64,000 nt of DNA, from assembly GCA_963849115.1 (NCBI GenBank), contig CAWKGK010000003.1, positions 1 to 64,000 of the forward strand, in the 5' to 3' direction. This DNA is from JACDAL01 sp963849115. GTDB taxonomy: Bacteria > Actinomycetota > CADDZG01 > WHSQ01. Positions 1 through 8,626 of this stretch are shown piece by piece. The translations under genes were made by a program, and so were the position numbers. The first letter of the stretch is position 1. Each line of letters opens with the position of its first letter. A model generated the notes under the pieces. The model made no database searches and was not told the DNA's origin. It was given only the letters and a program-made list of their open reading frames with translations.

Positions 1-4
1 CCCT

Positions 5-697
5 TCAGCGCTCGCGCGGTCTCGCCACCAGCCGGTAGCCGACGTTTCGGATCGTCTCGATCAGAGTCTCGTGCTCGGGGCCGAGCTTGGCCCGCAACCT
101 GCGCACGTGGACGTCGACAGTCCGGGTCCCTCCGAAATAGTCGTAGCCCCAGACCTCCTGCAGCAGCAGGCCCCGGTCGCAGACGCGGCCCGCTCTCTGT
201 GCCAGGAACTTCAACAATTCGAACTCCTTGTAGGTGAGGTCGAGTGGCCGGGTTCTCAGATGAACTTGATAGTTGTCGGGATTGACGATGAGGTCGCCGA
301 CCTTCAGCAGCGGGGCCTGCTCTCCGACCCCGACTCGGCGGGCCGCCATGGCGAATCGAGCCGAAATCTCGGCGCTCGAGGAACTGCCAAACAGGAAGTC
401 GTCGATCCCCGACTCGAAGCGGAAGGTAGCTACCGTTGCTTCGCTCAGCACGGCCAGAAGTGGGGGCAAGGAACTGCCCCACTCTAGGGTCAGGCGCCGG
501 GCAGACTCCTCTGCAGGAGCAACCTCTTCGAGGGCATCGAGCAGCATGATGTCGGGAGAGAGGGCACTCAACTCCAGGGGAGTCGAGTCCTTTAGCGAGG
601 CCATGAGTACCTCGAAAGGCGCGAGTGGAAACGCCGGCAGCAGATCTCTGACGTCGTCCACTCGATCCGACAGCAGCACCACCGTCCATCTCATCAT
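5..697 (-). CDS. glnR: GlnR-type nitrogen response regulator (OmpR/PhoB fold)
   Basis: This 230-residue protein has a degenerate receiver domain (about residues 1-115) and an OmpR-type winged helix (about 130-225). The winged helix contains LTYKEFELLKFLAQ, LLQEVWGYDYFGGTRTVDVH and TIRNVGYR, which closely match actinobacterial GlnR as I know it. GlnR controls nitrogen assimilation and has an atypical receiver lacking the usual phosphorylation pocket; here too no clear acidic pocket is visible. The ATG overlaps the nadE stop as ATGA, so the two genes are probably translationally coupled; a second ATG follows directly. GlnR boxes upstream of glnA1 and glnA2 in this window support the assignment. 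Another OmpR-family regulator is possible but less likely. Confidence 0.88.
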   Translation of the reverse strand: MMRWTVVLLSDRVDDVRDLLPAFPLAPFEVLMASLKDSTPLELSALSPDIMLLDALEEVAPAEESARRLTLEWGSSLPPLLAVLSEATVATFRFESGIDDFLFGSSSSAEISARFAMAARRVGVGEQAPLLKVGDLIVNPDNYQVHLRTRPLDLTYKEFELLKFLAQRAGRVCDRGLLLQEVWGYDYFGGTRTVDVHVRRLRAKLGPEHETLIETIRNVGYRLVARPRER

Positions 698-2370
698 GAG
701 AGCTCTCGCCAGCGATTCGTGATCGGGAGCCTCCGATCTCGCCCGAACGCCTTAGTGGTGACCTTGGGGCCCGGTGGCGCCTGGCGCCGCTTGTATTCGG
801 AGCGGTCTACCAGCGTGATGATCGCTGAAGCGAGGCCGGCATCTATTCCTGCAGCGACGAGCTCCGAGACTCCTTCGTCCCGCTCGATATAGGCCTGCAG
901 GATGGGATCGAGAACCTCGTAAGCAGGAAGTGAGTCGGTGTCCTTCTGGTTCGGGCGCAACTCGGCCGAAGGCGGTTTCGCAAGGATGTTGTCGGGGATC
1001 ACTTCCGAGGAGGAGTTAAACAGCCGAGCAAGCTCGTAGACCTCAGTCTTGTAGACGTCCTTTAGCAGAGCAAAGGCTCCCACCATGTCCCCGTACAGAG
1101 TTGCGTAACCACACGCCATCTCCGACTTGTTCCCGGTCGCCAGCACCAGGTGCCCATACCGGTTGGACACGAACATCAGCAGCATGCCTCGAATTCGGGC
1201 CTGGAGGTTCTCTTCGGCGAGGCCCTCATCCGCGAGCGGGAGGATCGCGTCCAGCTCCCTCATAAAGCTGCGGTAGATGTCTGCAATCGGTATCTCCCAG
1301 AGTTCGACCCCGAGCCGCTGTGCCAAGTCGCGCGCATCGTCCAAGGAATGAGCTGTGGAGTGCTCCGAGGGCAGCGCAATCGTCAGCACGTTCTCGGCCC
1401 CCAGAGCGTCGGCAGCGATCGTGGCAGTTAGAGCCGAGTCGAGACCGCCCGAGAGCCCGACGACGACCTTGCGGAACCCGTTCTTTCGCACGTAGTCGGC
1501 CAGACCAAGCTTCAGCGCCTCATAGATTTCCTGGATAGGCGTCAACTCGGGCTCGATTGGAGCACGCGCCGGCTCCCCCAGGTTGGCTCGGAGCTCTAGC
1601 GAGATCCGATCCGCGGGCGCATCGTTCGATGCCTGCACCGGTTCGATAGGGACGTCGACGATCTCGAACGTCTCCCTGAACTGCGGCAGCCGCGCGAGAA
1701 GCTCTCCGGTCCCGGAGACGACCGTGGAGCCGCCGTCGAACACGAGCTCGTCCTGGCCCCCGACCAAGTTGACGTAGACAATTGCAACACCGTGACGCTC
1801 GGCGTGTTCCTTGAGCATTTCGTTTCTGAGATAAACCTTGCCCTTGTGGAACACGGATGCATTGATGTGGGCTATCACCTGAGCGCCGGCATTTGCAAGG
1901 GTTGCAATGGGGCCTGTCGCCGACCACGCGTCCTCACATACGCAGACCCCAATCCTTGCCGCGGGAGTATCGATCAATAGCACGGACGTCCCGGACATAA
2001 AATAGCGACGCTCATCGAAGACACCGTAGTTGGGCAGCAGTTGCTTGTGGTAGACGGCTCGTACACGGCCCCCATGACACACGGCGGCCGCGTTGTAGAG
2101 GCCTTTCGGACTAGCGTCGGCGAACCCGACGATCGCGGTTACGTCGGCGGACTTGGCGGCAAACTCCTCGAGCGCACGCTTATTCGACTTCAGAAAGGAG
2201 GACTTCAGAAGGAGGTCCTCGGGCGGATACCCGGTGATCGCAAGCTCGGGAGCCACGAGAATCTGTGCGCCCGACTCGGCGGCACGGGAGGCGGCCTCGA
2301 CCAAGCGCGACAGGTTAGCGTCGATGTCGCCGACGACCTGGTTGAGTTGGGCAAGAGCAAAGCGAACCAT
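694..2370 (-). CDS. nadE: Glutamine-dependent NAD+ synthetase
   Basis: This 558-residue enzyme makes NAD+ from nicotinate adenine dinucleotide, using ammonia released from glutamine. The N-terminal nitrilase-like amidase (about 1-260) has its triad at Glu42 (APELAITGYPP), Lys109 (YHKQLLPNYG) and Cys145 (VCVCEDAW). The C-terminal synthetase domain has the PP-loop SGGLDS at 307-312. The length suits the two-domain form. The gene heads a two-gene unit with glnR, whose start overlaps this stop. A TANNNT box lies 6 bases before the ATG with no Shine-Dalgarno sequence, so the mRNA is probably leaderless. The divergent intergenic region is shared with glnA2 and holds a GlnR box. Confidence 0.95.
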   Translation of the reverse strand: MVRFALAQLNQVVGDIDANLSRLVEAASRAAESGAQILVAPELAITGYPPEDLLLKSSFLKSNKRALEEFAAKSADVTAIVGFADASPKGLYNAAAVCHGGRVRAVYHKQLLPNYGVFDERRYFMSGTSVLLIDTPAARIGVCVCEDAWSATGPIATLANAGAQVIAHINASVFHKGKVYLRNEMLKEHAERHGVAIVYVNLVGGQDELVFDGGSTVVSGTGELLARLPQFRETFEIVDVPIEPVQASNDAPADRISLELRANLGEPARAPIEPELTPIQEIYEALKLGLADYVRKNGFRKVVVGLSGGLDSALTATIAADALGAENVLTIALPSEHSTAHSLDDARDLAQRLGVELWEIPIADIYRSFMRELDAILPLADEGLAEENLQARIRGMLLMFVSNRYGHLVLATGNKSEMACGYATLYGDMVGAFALLKDVYKTEVYELARLFNSSSEVIPDNILAKPPSAELRPNQKDTDSLPAYEVLDPILQAYIERDEGVSELVAAGIDAGLASAIITLVDRSEYKRRQAPPGPKVTTKAFGRDRRLPITNRWRELS

Positions 2371-2376
2371 GTATCC

Positions 2377-2382
2377 AGCCTA
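2377..2382 (-). promoter_or_regulatory. -10 box of nadE-glnR, leaderless arrangement
   Basis: On the minus strand the hexamer TAGGCT lies 6 bases before the nadE ATG and no Shine-Dalgarno sequence is present. This is the spacing expected when transcription starts at the A of the start codon. Confidence 0.5.
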
Positions 2383-2444
2383 GTCCCCCCCGCCCGTCCC
2401 TACCAGCCCCAGCACTACCGTTCCGGGGCTGGTGCGGATTCTCC

Positions 2445-2460
2445 GTAACGTGCTCGAAAC
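2445..2460 (+). promoter_or_regulatory. GlnR box upstream of glnA2
   Basis: The sequence GTAAC, six bases, GAAAC fits the actinobacterial GlnR half-site pair gTnAC-n6-GaAAC exactly. It ends 10 bases before the glnA2 -10 box, the same geometry as at glnA1. It could also influence the divergent nadE-glnR promoter about 60 bases away, which would make glnR autoregulated. Confidence 0.72.
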
Positions 2461-2470
2461 ACTCCGGGCA

Positions 2471-2476
2471 TAGGCT
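2471..2476 (+). promoter_or_regulatory. -10 box of glnA2, leaderless arrangement
   Basis: TAGGCT sits 7 bases before the glnA2 ATG. No Shine-Dalgarno sequence lies between, so a leaderless transcript is likely. The GlnR box is just upstream, where a -35 element would be. Confidence 0.55.
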
Positions 2477-2483
2477 CAGGACC

Positions 2484-3830
2484 ATGGAACGGCAGCAGGA
2501 GTACGTGCTTCGGACCGTCGAAGAGCGGGGCATTCGGTTGGTGTGGCTGTGGTTTACCGACGTGCTCGGCTTTCTGAAGAGCTTCGCGGTGACCTCGGAG
2601 GAGCTCGAGGAGGCGTTTGACGAGGGCATCGGGTTCGATGGGTCTGCGATCGAAGGCTTCGCCCGGGTGCAAGAATCAGACATGCTGGCGCGCCCCGACG
2701 CCGGCACTTTTCAGATCATGCCCGTCGAGGAAGGGCGCTCCGATGGCGGCGTTGCCCGGGTCTTCTGCGACATCTACACGCCGGACGGCAGGCCGTTTTG
2801 GGGCGACCCTCGCTACGTGTTGCGCAAGAATCTCGAGAAGGCGGGAGAGCTCGGCTTTTCCTTCTACGTCCATCCCGAAATGGAGTTCTTTCTGTTCAAG
2901 AGCCAGGAGGAGCTAACGCCTCTCGATGCCGGTGGCTACTTCGACCTCACTCCGCTCGATGTCACGCAGGACCTGCGACGGGAAATGGTAAACGTGCTGG
3001 AACACATGGGTATCCCCGTCGAGTTTGCACATCATGAGGTCGCCCCCTCTCAGCACGAAATCGACCTGCGCATGGCGGATGCACTAACCATGGCTGACTC
3101 GGTCATGACCTACCGGCTGATCGTCAAGGAGATAGCGGCCCGTAAGGGTCTCTATGCGACATTCATGCCCAAGCCGCTTACCGATCTGCCCGGCTCGGGA
3201 ATGCACACACATCTCTCCTTGTTCGAGGGGGACCAGAATGCCTTCCATGATTCCTCGGACGAATATCATCTCTCCAAGACGGCAAAGGCGTTCATCGCAG
3301 GACTCTTGACGCACGCCGGCGAGATCACCGCAGTGACCAACCAGTGGGTCAACTCCTACAAGCGGCTTGTAACAGGCCGCGGCTATCCCGTGCCAGAAGC
3401 TCCCGCTTTCGTGTGCTGGGGGAGGCACAACCGCTCGGCGCTCATACGTGTGCCGATGTATAAGCCGAAAAAGGAGCAGTCGACGCGTATCGAGATCCGG
3501 TCACCTGATCCGGCGTGTAACCCCTATCTCGCATTCTCAGTCATTCTTGCCGCAGGCCTGCGCGGCGTCGCGGACGGATACGAGCTCCCGGCCGAAGCGA
3601 CCGATAACATTTATGAGATGTCGGACAGCGAACGGCACGCGGCGCGCATCAGTCAGCTGCCTGCGGACCTGAACCAAGCCCTGCTCGCGATGGAGAGCTC
3701 CGAGCTCGTCGCCGAAGCGCTCGGCGAGCAGGTGTACGAGTATCTGTTGCGAAACAAGCGCGAGGAGTGGGACCAGTACAAGACCTACGTCTCGCCCTAC
3801 GAACGACAGCGCTATTTGCCGGTCCTGTAG
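2484..3830 (+). CDS. glnA2: Glutamine synthetase, GlnA2 type
   Basis: This 448-residue type I glutamine synthetase makes glutamine from glutamate, ammonia and ATP. It has the beta-grasp start (VWLWFTDVLGFLKSFAV), the catalytic-core signatures PEMEFFLF, GSGMHTHLSLF and NRSALIRVPMY, and the C-terminal segment of the family. It resembles mycobacterial GlnA2 (446 residues, beside glnE) more than GlnA1. A tyrosine at 377 (NIYEM) occupies the site that GlnE adenylylates in GlnA1; mycobacterial GlnA2, as I recall it, has Trp there, so this paralogue might still be modified. Some actinobacterial GlnA-like proteins act on other substrates, so the activity is inferred. Transcription is probably GlnR-controlled. 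Confidence 0.9.
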   Translation: MERQQEYVLRTVEERGIRLVWLWFTDVLGFLKSFAVTSEELEEAFDEGIGFDGSAIEGFARVQESDMLARPDAGTFQIMPVEEGRSDGGVARVFCDIYTPDGRPFWGDPRYVLRKNLEKAGELGFSFYVHPEMEFFLFKSQEELTPLDAGGYFDLTPLDVTQDLRREMVNVLEHMGIPVEFAHHEVAPSQHEIDLRMADALTMADSVMTYRLIVKEIAARKGLYATFMPKPLTDLPGSGMHTHLSLFEGDQNAFHDSSDEYHLSKTAKAFIAGLLTHAGEITAVTNQWVNSYKRLVTGRGYPVPEAPAFVCWGRHNRSALIRVPMYKPKKEQSTRIEIRSPDPACNPYLAFSVILAAGLRGVADGYELPAEATDNIYEMSDSERHAARISQLPADLNQALLAMESSELVAEALGEQVYEYLLRNKREEWDQYKTYVSPYERQRYLPVL

Positions 3831-3854
3831 GGGTGGCGCGAACGAGACGGCCGG

Positions 3855-4382
3855 CTATCCGCGGATCACCACCGGCATGCGGGAGCCCCCCACCCAACGC
3901 GGTCCCCAATAGGAATCCCATAACGACTGGGGCCTCACTCCGCTGGAGGAGGTTGCGGAGATGAAGCGGCCATGACCGACGTACATGCCCGCGTGACCGA
4001 CGAGCGCGCTAGTTGTGTCGTGGAACACGAGGTCGCCGACTCTGAGGCTCGTGCGCTTCCAGATGCGCTTGAAGCGGTCCCGCTTCCCGAGCAGAAACTG
4101 TTGCAGCGCACTATGCGGAAGGCTGCCCCCATGTCTTGCGAAGACCCATCTTGTGAAACCCGAGCAATCGAACCCCGAGGGCGAGCTGCCACCGTAGACG
4201 AAGGGAGCCCCTATCTGGGAACGGGCGCGTTTCTTGAGATGGATTCGTTCCTTGTGACTGTTGGAAGGGGAGTGCGCGCTCGCGGGCGTGGCTGCGAGCA
4301 CCACTGATGCGACTAAAGCTAGGGATGCGACCACTACTGCGTGCCGCCGCCGGGTACCCCTTTGAGGAACAAGGATGCTCAT
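3855..4382 (-). CDS. Secreted NlpC/P60 cell-wall hydrolase
   Basis: This 175-residue protein is a predicted peptidoglycan endopeptidase. The signal peptide runs to about residue 36 (arginine-rich start, hydrophobic core, ASA cleavage site), followed by one NlpC/P60 domain. Cys73 (FDCSGF) and His130 (VGHAGMYVG) are the catalytic pair. The third polar position, often His, appears to be Ser142 (FISATSSSG). The start at 4382 is preferred because GGAGG lies 5 bases before it; the upstream in-frame ATG at 4394 would place that ribosome site inside the gene. Its leader can form alternative hairpins, see the entry at 4402. The gene is convergent with glnA2. Confidence 0.85.
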   Translation of the reverse strand: MSILVPQRGTRRRHAVVVASLALVASVVLAATPASAHSPSNSHKERIHLKKRARSQIGAPFVYGGSSPSGFDCSGFTRWVFARHGGSLPHSALQQFLLGKRDRFKRIWKRTSLRVGDLVFHDTTSALVGHAGMYVGHGRFISATSSSGVRPQSLWDSYWGPRWVGGSRMPVVIRG

Positions 4383-4401
4383 TCTTACCTCCATGCATTA
4401 T

Positions 4402-4450
4402 GAGGACTCAGTAGCCGAACGGCCGCTTTTGCGCCTGAGTCCTCTTCGGC
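4402..4450 (-). promoter_or_regulatory. Possible RNA switch in the leader of the NlpC/P60 gene
   Basis: On the minus strand two perfect inverted repeats interleave. GAGGACTCAG (4444-4435) pairs with CTGAGTCCTC (4411-4402), and GCCGAA (4450-4445) pairs with TTCGGC (4419-4414) inside the first hairpin loop. With no linker, both cannot form together, so they are alternatives. The last CCTC can also pair with the GAGG of the ribosome site at 4386-4390. More hairpins lie further upstream, up to about 4560. Wall-hydrolase genes of actinobacteria are often under c-di-AMP (ydaO) riboswitches, but I do not see the conserved ydaO core, so the class is unknown. Confidence 0.4.
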
Positions 4451-4642
4451 AACTGCGGCTCGCAGGGCGAGCGCCGTTGCCCGGTCGTGACCTTCGAGCG
4501 AAGCCTTAGGTTTGAAGGCAATTGCTCAGTCAAGCTCCGCGCATGGTTAGCGAACCTATCGGCACCCCCCCTCGGGAGGGCTAGGGTCCCGGTGACGAAC
4601 GAATTGGGCGATGATTTGTGTCTCGGCCACAACGTTGCCATT

Positions 4643-4648
4643 TAGGCT
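4643..4648 (+). promoter_or_regulatory. -10 box of glnE
   Basis: TAGGCT lies 9 bases before the glnE ATG, and no Shine-Dalgarno sequence is visible. The spacing is at the long end of the leaderless range. I saw no GlnR box in this intergenic region. Confidence 0.4.
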
Positions 4649-4657
4649 CTCCAATCG

Positions 4658-7294
4658 ATGGTTCTGAACGATGATGTCCACGCGCGCGAGACCGCCGTGA
4701 GAGCGGTGAGTCGGAGCTTGACTACGCTTCTCGATTCACATCCTCGAGCGCGCGACTACTTGGGTGGCGACAGACGGCCAGATCGTGACGCCGTCCAGTC
4801 ACAGATCTTGGCCGCCCACACAGGCGGCGGGATGGAGCTTGTGCGAACGGAACGTCGCCTCCTCTTGCTCTCTATCGCGGGTGCAGACCTGAGCGGCGAG
4901 CTGCAGCTCGAGGAGGTGGGAATGGCGCTGGCAGATCTCGCCGATGCTTGCATAGCGGCCGCTCTGCTCGAAGCACAGGCTCCTGCTTCGCTGGGTGTGA
5001 TTGCGATGGGCAAACTCGGGGCACGCGAGCTCAATTACGTGTCGGACATTGACATCATGTTCGTTTCAGAAGATGACCCGCAGCACGCCGCGAGCGCCGC
5101 AGTGAGGGCAATTGAGGCGCTGAGCGCGGTGACTGCCCAGGGAAGGGCCTACTCGGTGGATGTGAATTTGAGGCCTGAAGGGCGGAATGGCGCTCTCGCT
5201 CGAACGCTGGAAAGCTATCTCGAGTACTACCACCGCTGGGCACAGCCGTGGGAGTTTCAAGCTCTGATCAAGGCCCGCGCTTTGGGGAGTGATCATCCCG
5301 TGGGCCAAGCGCTCGTGGACGAGACGCGCAGCTTGGTTTACCCGCCTAGCATTCCGACTGAGAGGATCGCGGCGGTTCGCGCCATCAAGGAACGAGTCGA
5401 GAGCCAGGCTCGGCGGGCGCGCACCAGAGGAACGAGCGCCCGTGCGTCTGACGTAAAGCTCGACAGGGGAGGCATCCGGGATATCGAGTTCTGTGTGCAG
5501 CTCCTGCAACTCGTCCACGGTGGCCTCGACGAATCGGTCCGTTGTGCCGCAACGCTCGATGCAGCGCGCGCTCTGGCGGACGGTGGATATCTGGCCGAAG
5601 AGGACGAGGCGGGTCTCTCGGTCGCCTATCGGTGGCTTAGAGCGATCGAGCACCGACTGCAGCTCAGGAACGAGCGAAGAGTCGTGCGGCTGCCTGAAAA
5701 AGAGATGGACAAAGCGAACCTGGCTCATGCTATGGGATACGAGGATTCACCCACGTCGTGGGCGTATGAGCGTTTCGAGGCGGCTCACGAGAGGGTTCTA
5801 CTGGATGTGCGCAGCCGTTTCGAGAAGCTCTTTTACCGACCGATGATCGAGTCACTGTCGGTGCCCGGCGCCGGACGCCTGTCTCCTGCTGCTCTGGGTG
5901 AGCGGCTGCGCTTACTGGGCTTTCGCGATACGAAGCGGGCGGCCCAGATATTGCACGGGCTGGTCTCGGGGACGTCTCGCAAGGCCAGGCTGTTCCGGGT
6001 TCTGGCTCCTCCGTTCATGCGCTCGCTGGCATCGACACCGTTGCCGGACGTGGGGTTGCTTTCCTTTCTGAGCCTCGGAGATGCGCTGGGGGAGCGGCTC
6101 GATGTACTGGGAGCCCTCCGCGACAACCCTCCCGGTCTGCACGTGCTAGCTCAGGTTCTAGGGAGCGGGCGTGTGACAGGGGACATGCTAGGTAATGTTC
6201 CGGAGCAGCTCGCCTTGATCGCCGATCAGAAGATCACCCTTCCTCAGGGAGGTAGAGAGCGGCTCATCAAGGAAGCGGCTGCGTCGCTGAGTTGGAGAGA
6301 GCCGGAACGGCGTTGGGACGGCCTCAGACGTTACAAGCGCCGCCGGCTACTGGAGATCATGGTCGCCGACATCATCGGGGAAGCGGATGCCCGCACCACA
6401 GGTAATGCTCTTTCGGAGCTGGCCGAGGCCTGCATAGCGGCATCCCTTTTAGATGAACGGGCCTCGTTTGCCGTCATAGCCATGGGGAAGCTCGGGGGCC
6501 GCGAGCTCGGCTATTCATCCGACATCGACGTGATGTTCGTGCACGACGGTAACTCTCAGGAGGCGGAGAGTCTCGCCGAGAGGCTGCTCGGGACGCTCGG
6601 GGAGGTAACCGCAGAGGGCCGCGTCTTTGTCGTCGACGCGGGGCTGCGTCCCGAGGGGAAAGCGGGTCCGCTTACTCGTTCTGTCGCTTCCTACGAGAAG
6701 TACTACGAGCGCTGGGCCAAGCCGTGGGAGTACTTGGCCTTGGTCAAGGCGCGCTATGCGGCAGGTGATCGCAACCTTGCAGAGGACCTGTTGCGGTCAG
6801 TGTCCGCCAACGCCTTTCCTCAGCGACTCGAGGATCGCTCGATCGATGAGATTCGTCATCTCAAGGCTCGCATGGAACGAGAACGGATCCCGAGGGGAAC
6901 GAATGCGAGGCTGAACCTGAAGTTTGGGCCCGGCGGTATGACCGACGTGGAGTTTGCTTGCCAGATCATCCAGATCACCCACGGTCATTACCATCCTGAG
7001 CTGCGTGTCACTTCCACGTCGGAGGCGCTACATGCCGCCGGCAACGCCGGCCTGATCCCGGAGGAGTCGGTTCGCCGGCTGCAGGAGACCTACGAGTTCC
7101 TTTACGGTTTGCGCAACCGCATGTTTCTGATGAGTGGGCACAACCGCGACACCCTGCCCACGAAGCCTGAGGAGCTAGAGGCTCTAGGAGTGGCTATGGG
7201 TTTCAAGGATCAGCCTCGGCAGCGCCTCGAAGACCACTACCTGAGGCTCACGCGCAGGGCTCGCAAGGTGACCGAGCCGCTCATCTACGGCTGA
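4658..7294 (+). CDS. glnE: Bifunctional glutamine synthetase adenylyltransferase/deadenylylase
   Basis: GlnE attaches AMP to, and removes it from, the regulatory tyrosine of glutamine synthetase and so sets its activity according to nitrogen supply. The 878-residue protein has the two expected nucleotidyltransferase domains: an N-terminal one (GARELNYVSDIDIMF, Asp130 and Asp132) and a C-terminal one (GGRELGYSSDIDVMF, Asp622 and Asp624). Each is followed by the family's helical domain (KLDRGGIRDIEFCVQ and KFGPGGMTDVEFACQ). It is shorter than the roughly 950-1000 residues of other GlnE proteins, mainly at the N terminus. Its partners GlnA1 and GlnA2 flank it, as in mycobacteria. Confidence 0.95.
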   Translation: MVLNDDVHARETAVRAVSRSLTTLLDSHPRARDYLGGDRRPDRDAVQSQILAAHTGGGMELVRTERRLLLLSIAGADLSGELQLEEVGMALADLADACIAAALLEAQAPASLGVIAMGKLGARELNYVSDIDIMFVSEDDPQHAASAAVRAIEALSAVTAQGRAYSVDVNLRPEGRNGALARTLESYLEYYHRWAQPWEFQALIKARALGSDHPVGQALVDETRSLVYPPSIPTERIAAVRAIKERVESQARRARTRGTSARASDVKLDRGGIRDIEFCVQLLQLVHGGLDESVRCAATLDAARALADGGYLAEEDEAGLSVAYRWLRAIEHRLQLRNERRVVRLPEKEMDKANLAHAMGYEDSPTSWAYERFEAAHERVLLDVRSRFEKLFYRPMIESLSVPGAGRLSPAALGERLRLLGFRDTKRAAQILHGLVSGTSRKARLFRVLAPPFMRSLASTPLPDVGLLSFLSLGDALGERLDVLGALRDNPPGLHVLAQVLGSGRVTGDMLGNVPEQLALIADQKITLPQGGRERLIKEAAASLSWREPERRWDGLRRYKRRRLLEIMVADIIGEADARTTGNALSELAEACIAASLLDERASFAVIAMGKLGGRELGYSSDIDVMFVHDGNSQEAESLAERLLGTLGEVTAEGRVFVVDAGLRPEGKAGPLTRSVASYEKYYERWAKPWEYLALVKARYAAGDRNLAEDLLRSVSANAFPQRLEDRSIDEIRHLKARMERERIPRGTNARLNLKFGPGGMTDVEFACQIIQITHGHYHPELRVTSTSEALHAAGNAGLIPEESVRRLQETYEFLYGLRNRMFLMSGHNRDTLPTKPEELEALGVAMGFKDQPRQRLEDHYLRLTRRARKVTEPLIYG

Positions 7295-7300
7295 TCCCCT

Positions 7301-7343
7301 GCCGAGTGGTGGACAAAGGTTGCAGAAGTTGTCACCACTAGGC
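7301..7343. repeat. Palindromic element A after glnE (divergent copy)
   Basis: The arms GCCGAGTGGTG (7301-7311) and CACCACTAGGC (7333-7343) pair with one mismatch, and inner GACAA/TTGTC can extend the stem. It begins six bases after the glnE stop. The arms match those of the elements at 27872, 31439, 50016 and 59896, but the core is shorter and not clearly related. It may act as a glnE terminator, although no T-run follows. Confidence 0.5.
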
Positions 7344-7680
7344 TCTGTTCCTCCCTGCGGATTCCACTTGCTCCGGGGGTGCCCCAGGGAGGTCGCGCCG
7401 GCTCGAGGAGCTCATAAAGCGCACAATTAGAGGGTATGAGTGCGAAGTTTCCGCGCTCACAAGTAAGAGACACCTTCCCCCCGATCCGTCGTCGCATAGA
7501 ACTCAAGCAAGTCGCGGACGGGTAGCTAGACAGCCACCGAACAGTCGCTGGAGCGATATGTCTTCACACCACTTTAAGGACCGGTCTCAATCTGCCGATG
7601 CACAGCAAAAGCTCCCTGCATGTTCAAGGAAATCCTGGAAGGCTCGCCACCCTCCTTGGAGACTCAGGAAGAAGGCGGAA
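7344..7680. other. Intergenic region upstream of the diguanylate cyclase
   Basis: About 340 bases without a convincing gene. An in-frame ATG at 7558 could lengthen the next protein by 41 residues, but that extension looks non-coding and has no ribosome site. I saw no recognisable riboswitch. Confidence 0.5.
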
Positions 7681-8592
7681 ATGGATCAGGAATCGCTCCA
7701 CATACTGCTGGTGCAAGATGACTCCTCGAGCGGACCCGTGCTCGTGGACGGGCTGCTGGATGACGTGCTGGAGCGCACGTACCGGGTATCTCATGCCAAC
7801 GACGTGGAACAGGCCATGGAAGCACTGGCTGACTCTTTCGTGGACTGCATCCTTCTCGACCTCCACCTTTCCGCCCGCCTGAATCTGGAATCAGTGAGCA
7901 AACTGCAGGGATCCGTGCCGGACATCCCCATCGTGGTCATCACGGGGGCGGATGACCACGATCACGGCGTCGAAGCGGTCCAGCGCGGAGCCCAAGATTT
8001 TCTGATCAAGGGACGGATCAGTCAGGACGTGCTGGTCACGTCGGTTGAATTCGCCATCGAAAGAAACCGACTACGCGAACAGCTCCGCCAAGGCTCAGTG
8101 ACAGACGAGCTCACCGGGCTGAAAAACCGAGGAGGGTTTGACTCTCTTGCCGAGCACACCTTCCAGTTCGCCATTCGGAGAAGGCAGCGACTCGTGCTCC
8201 TCTTCATGGACCTCGACTCTTTGAAATCGATCAACGATTCCTTGGGCCACCGCGAGGGAGATGCAGCGCTCATCGATGTCGCTGGTTTACTGAAGGAATC
8301 CTACCGGGGTTCAGACTTGGTGGGTCGCGTGGGGGGAGACGAGTTTTGCGTTCTGTTGATCGGCGCTTCCGATCGTGAAGCGCAAACATCGGTGCAGAGA
8401 CTCCAGGACGCGATCGACGGTCACAACCGAACGGCTGACAGACCCTACGAACTGTCCCTGAGCATAGGGATGGCCGTGTTTAGTCCCGATGCGCCTTGTT
8501 CGGTGGCAGATCTGATGAACGAGGCCGATGCAGCTATGTACGAGGCGAAACGGGGACTCGTGATTCGGCTGCCCGTCGATGCCCATCGGTAG
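7681..8592 (+). CDS. Receiver-GGDEF diguanylate cyclase
   Basis: This 303-residue response regulator is predicted to make c-di-GMP from two GTP. The receiver domain (about 5-125) keeps acidic residues near the N terminus (QDD), a phospho-acceptor Asp60 (LLDLHLSA) and Lys110. The GGDEF domain (about 140-300) has an intact active site at 218-222 and the product-inhibition motif RGSD at 209-212, so it is probably active and feedback-inhibited. I chose the start at 7681 because a purine-rich ribosome site (GAAGAAGGCGGAA) precedes it and the receiver fold begins there; an upstream ATG at 7558 is possible. No partner kinase is adjacent. It converges on glnA1. Confidence 0.9.
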   Translation: MDQESLHILLVQDDSSSGPVLVDGLLDDVLERTYRVSHANDVEQAMEALADSFVDCILLDLHLSARLNLESVSKLQGSVPDIPIVVITGADDHDHGVEAVQRGAQDFLIKGRISQDVLVTSVEFAIERNRLREQLRQGSVTDELTGLKNRGGFDSLAEHTFQFAIRRRQRLVLLFMDLDSLKSINDSLGHREGDAALIDVAGLLKESYRGSDLVGRVGGDEFCVLLIGASDREAQTSVQRLQDAIDGHNRTADRPYELSLSIGMAVFSPDAPCSVADLMNEADAAMYEAKRGLVIRLPVDAHR

Positions 8593-8626
8593 ATGAGCCA
8601 GCGATAAACTACGAATAACCCCAGGA

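Noticed and set aside
4408..4641. Small minus-strand frame in the NlpC/P60 leader
   Set aside because: No ribosome site; the sequence is better explained as a structured leader.
4383..4657. ydaO-type c-di-AMP riboswitch
   Set aside because: Context fits, but I could not find the conserved GGGGTGAATCC-like and CAGCTAACC-like blocks, so the class is not assigned.
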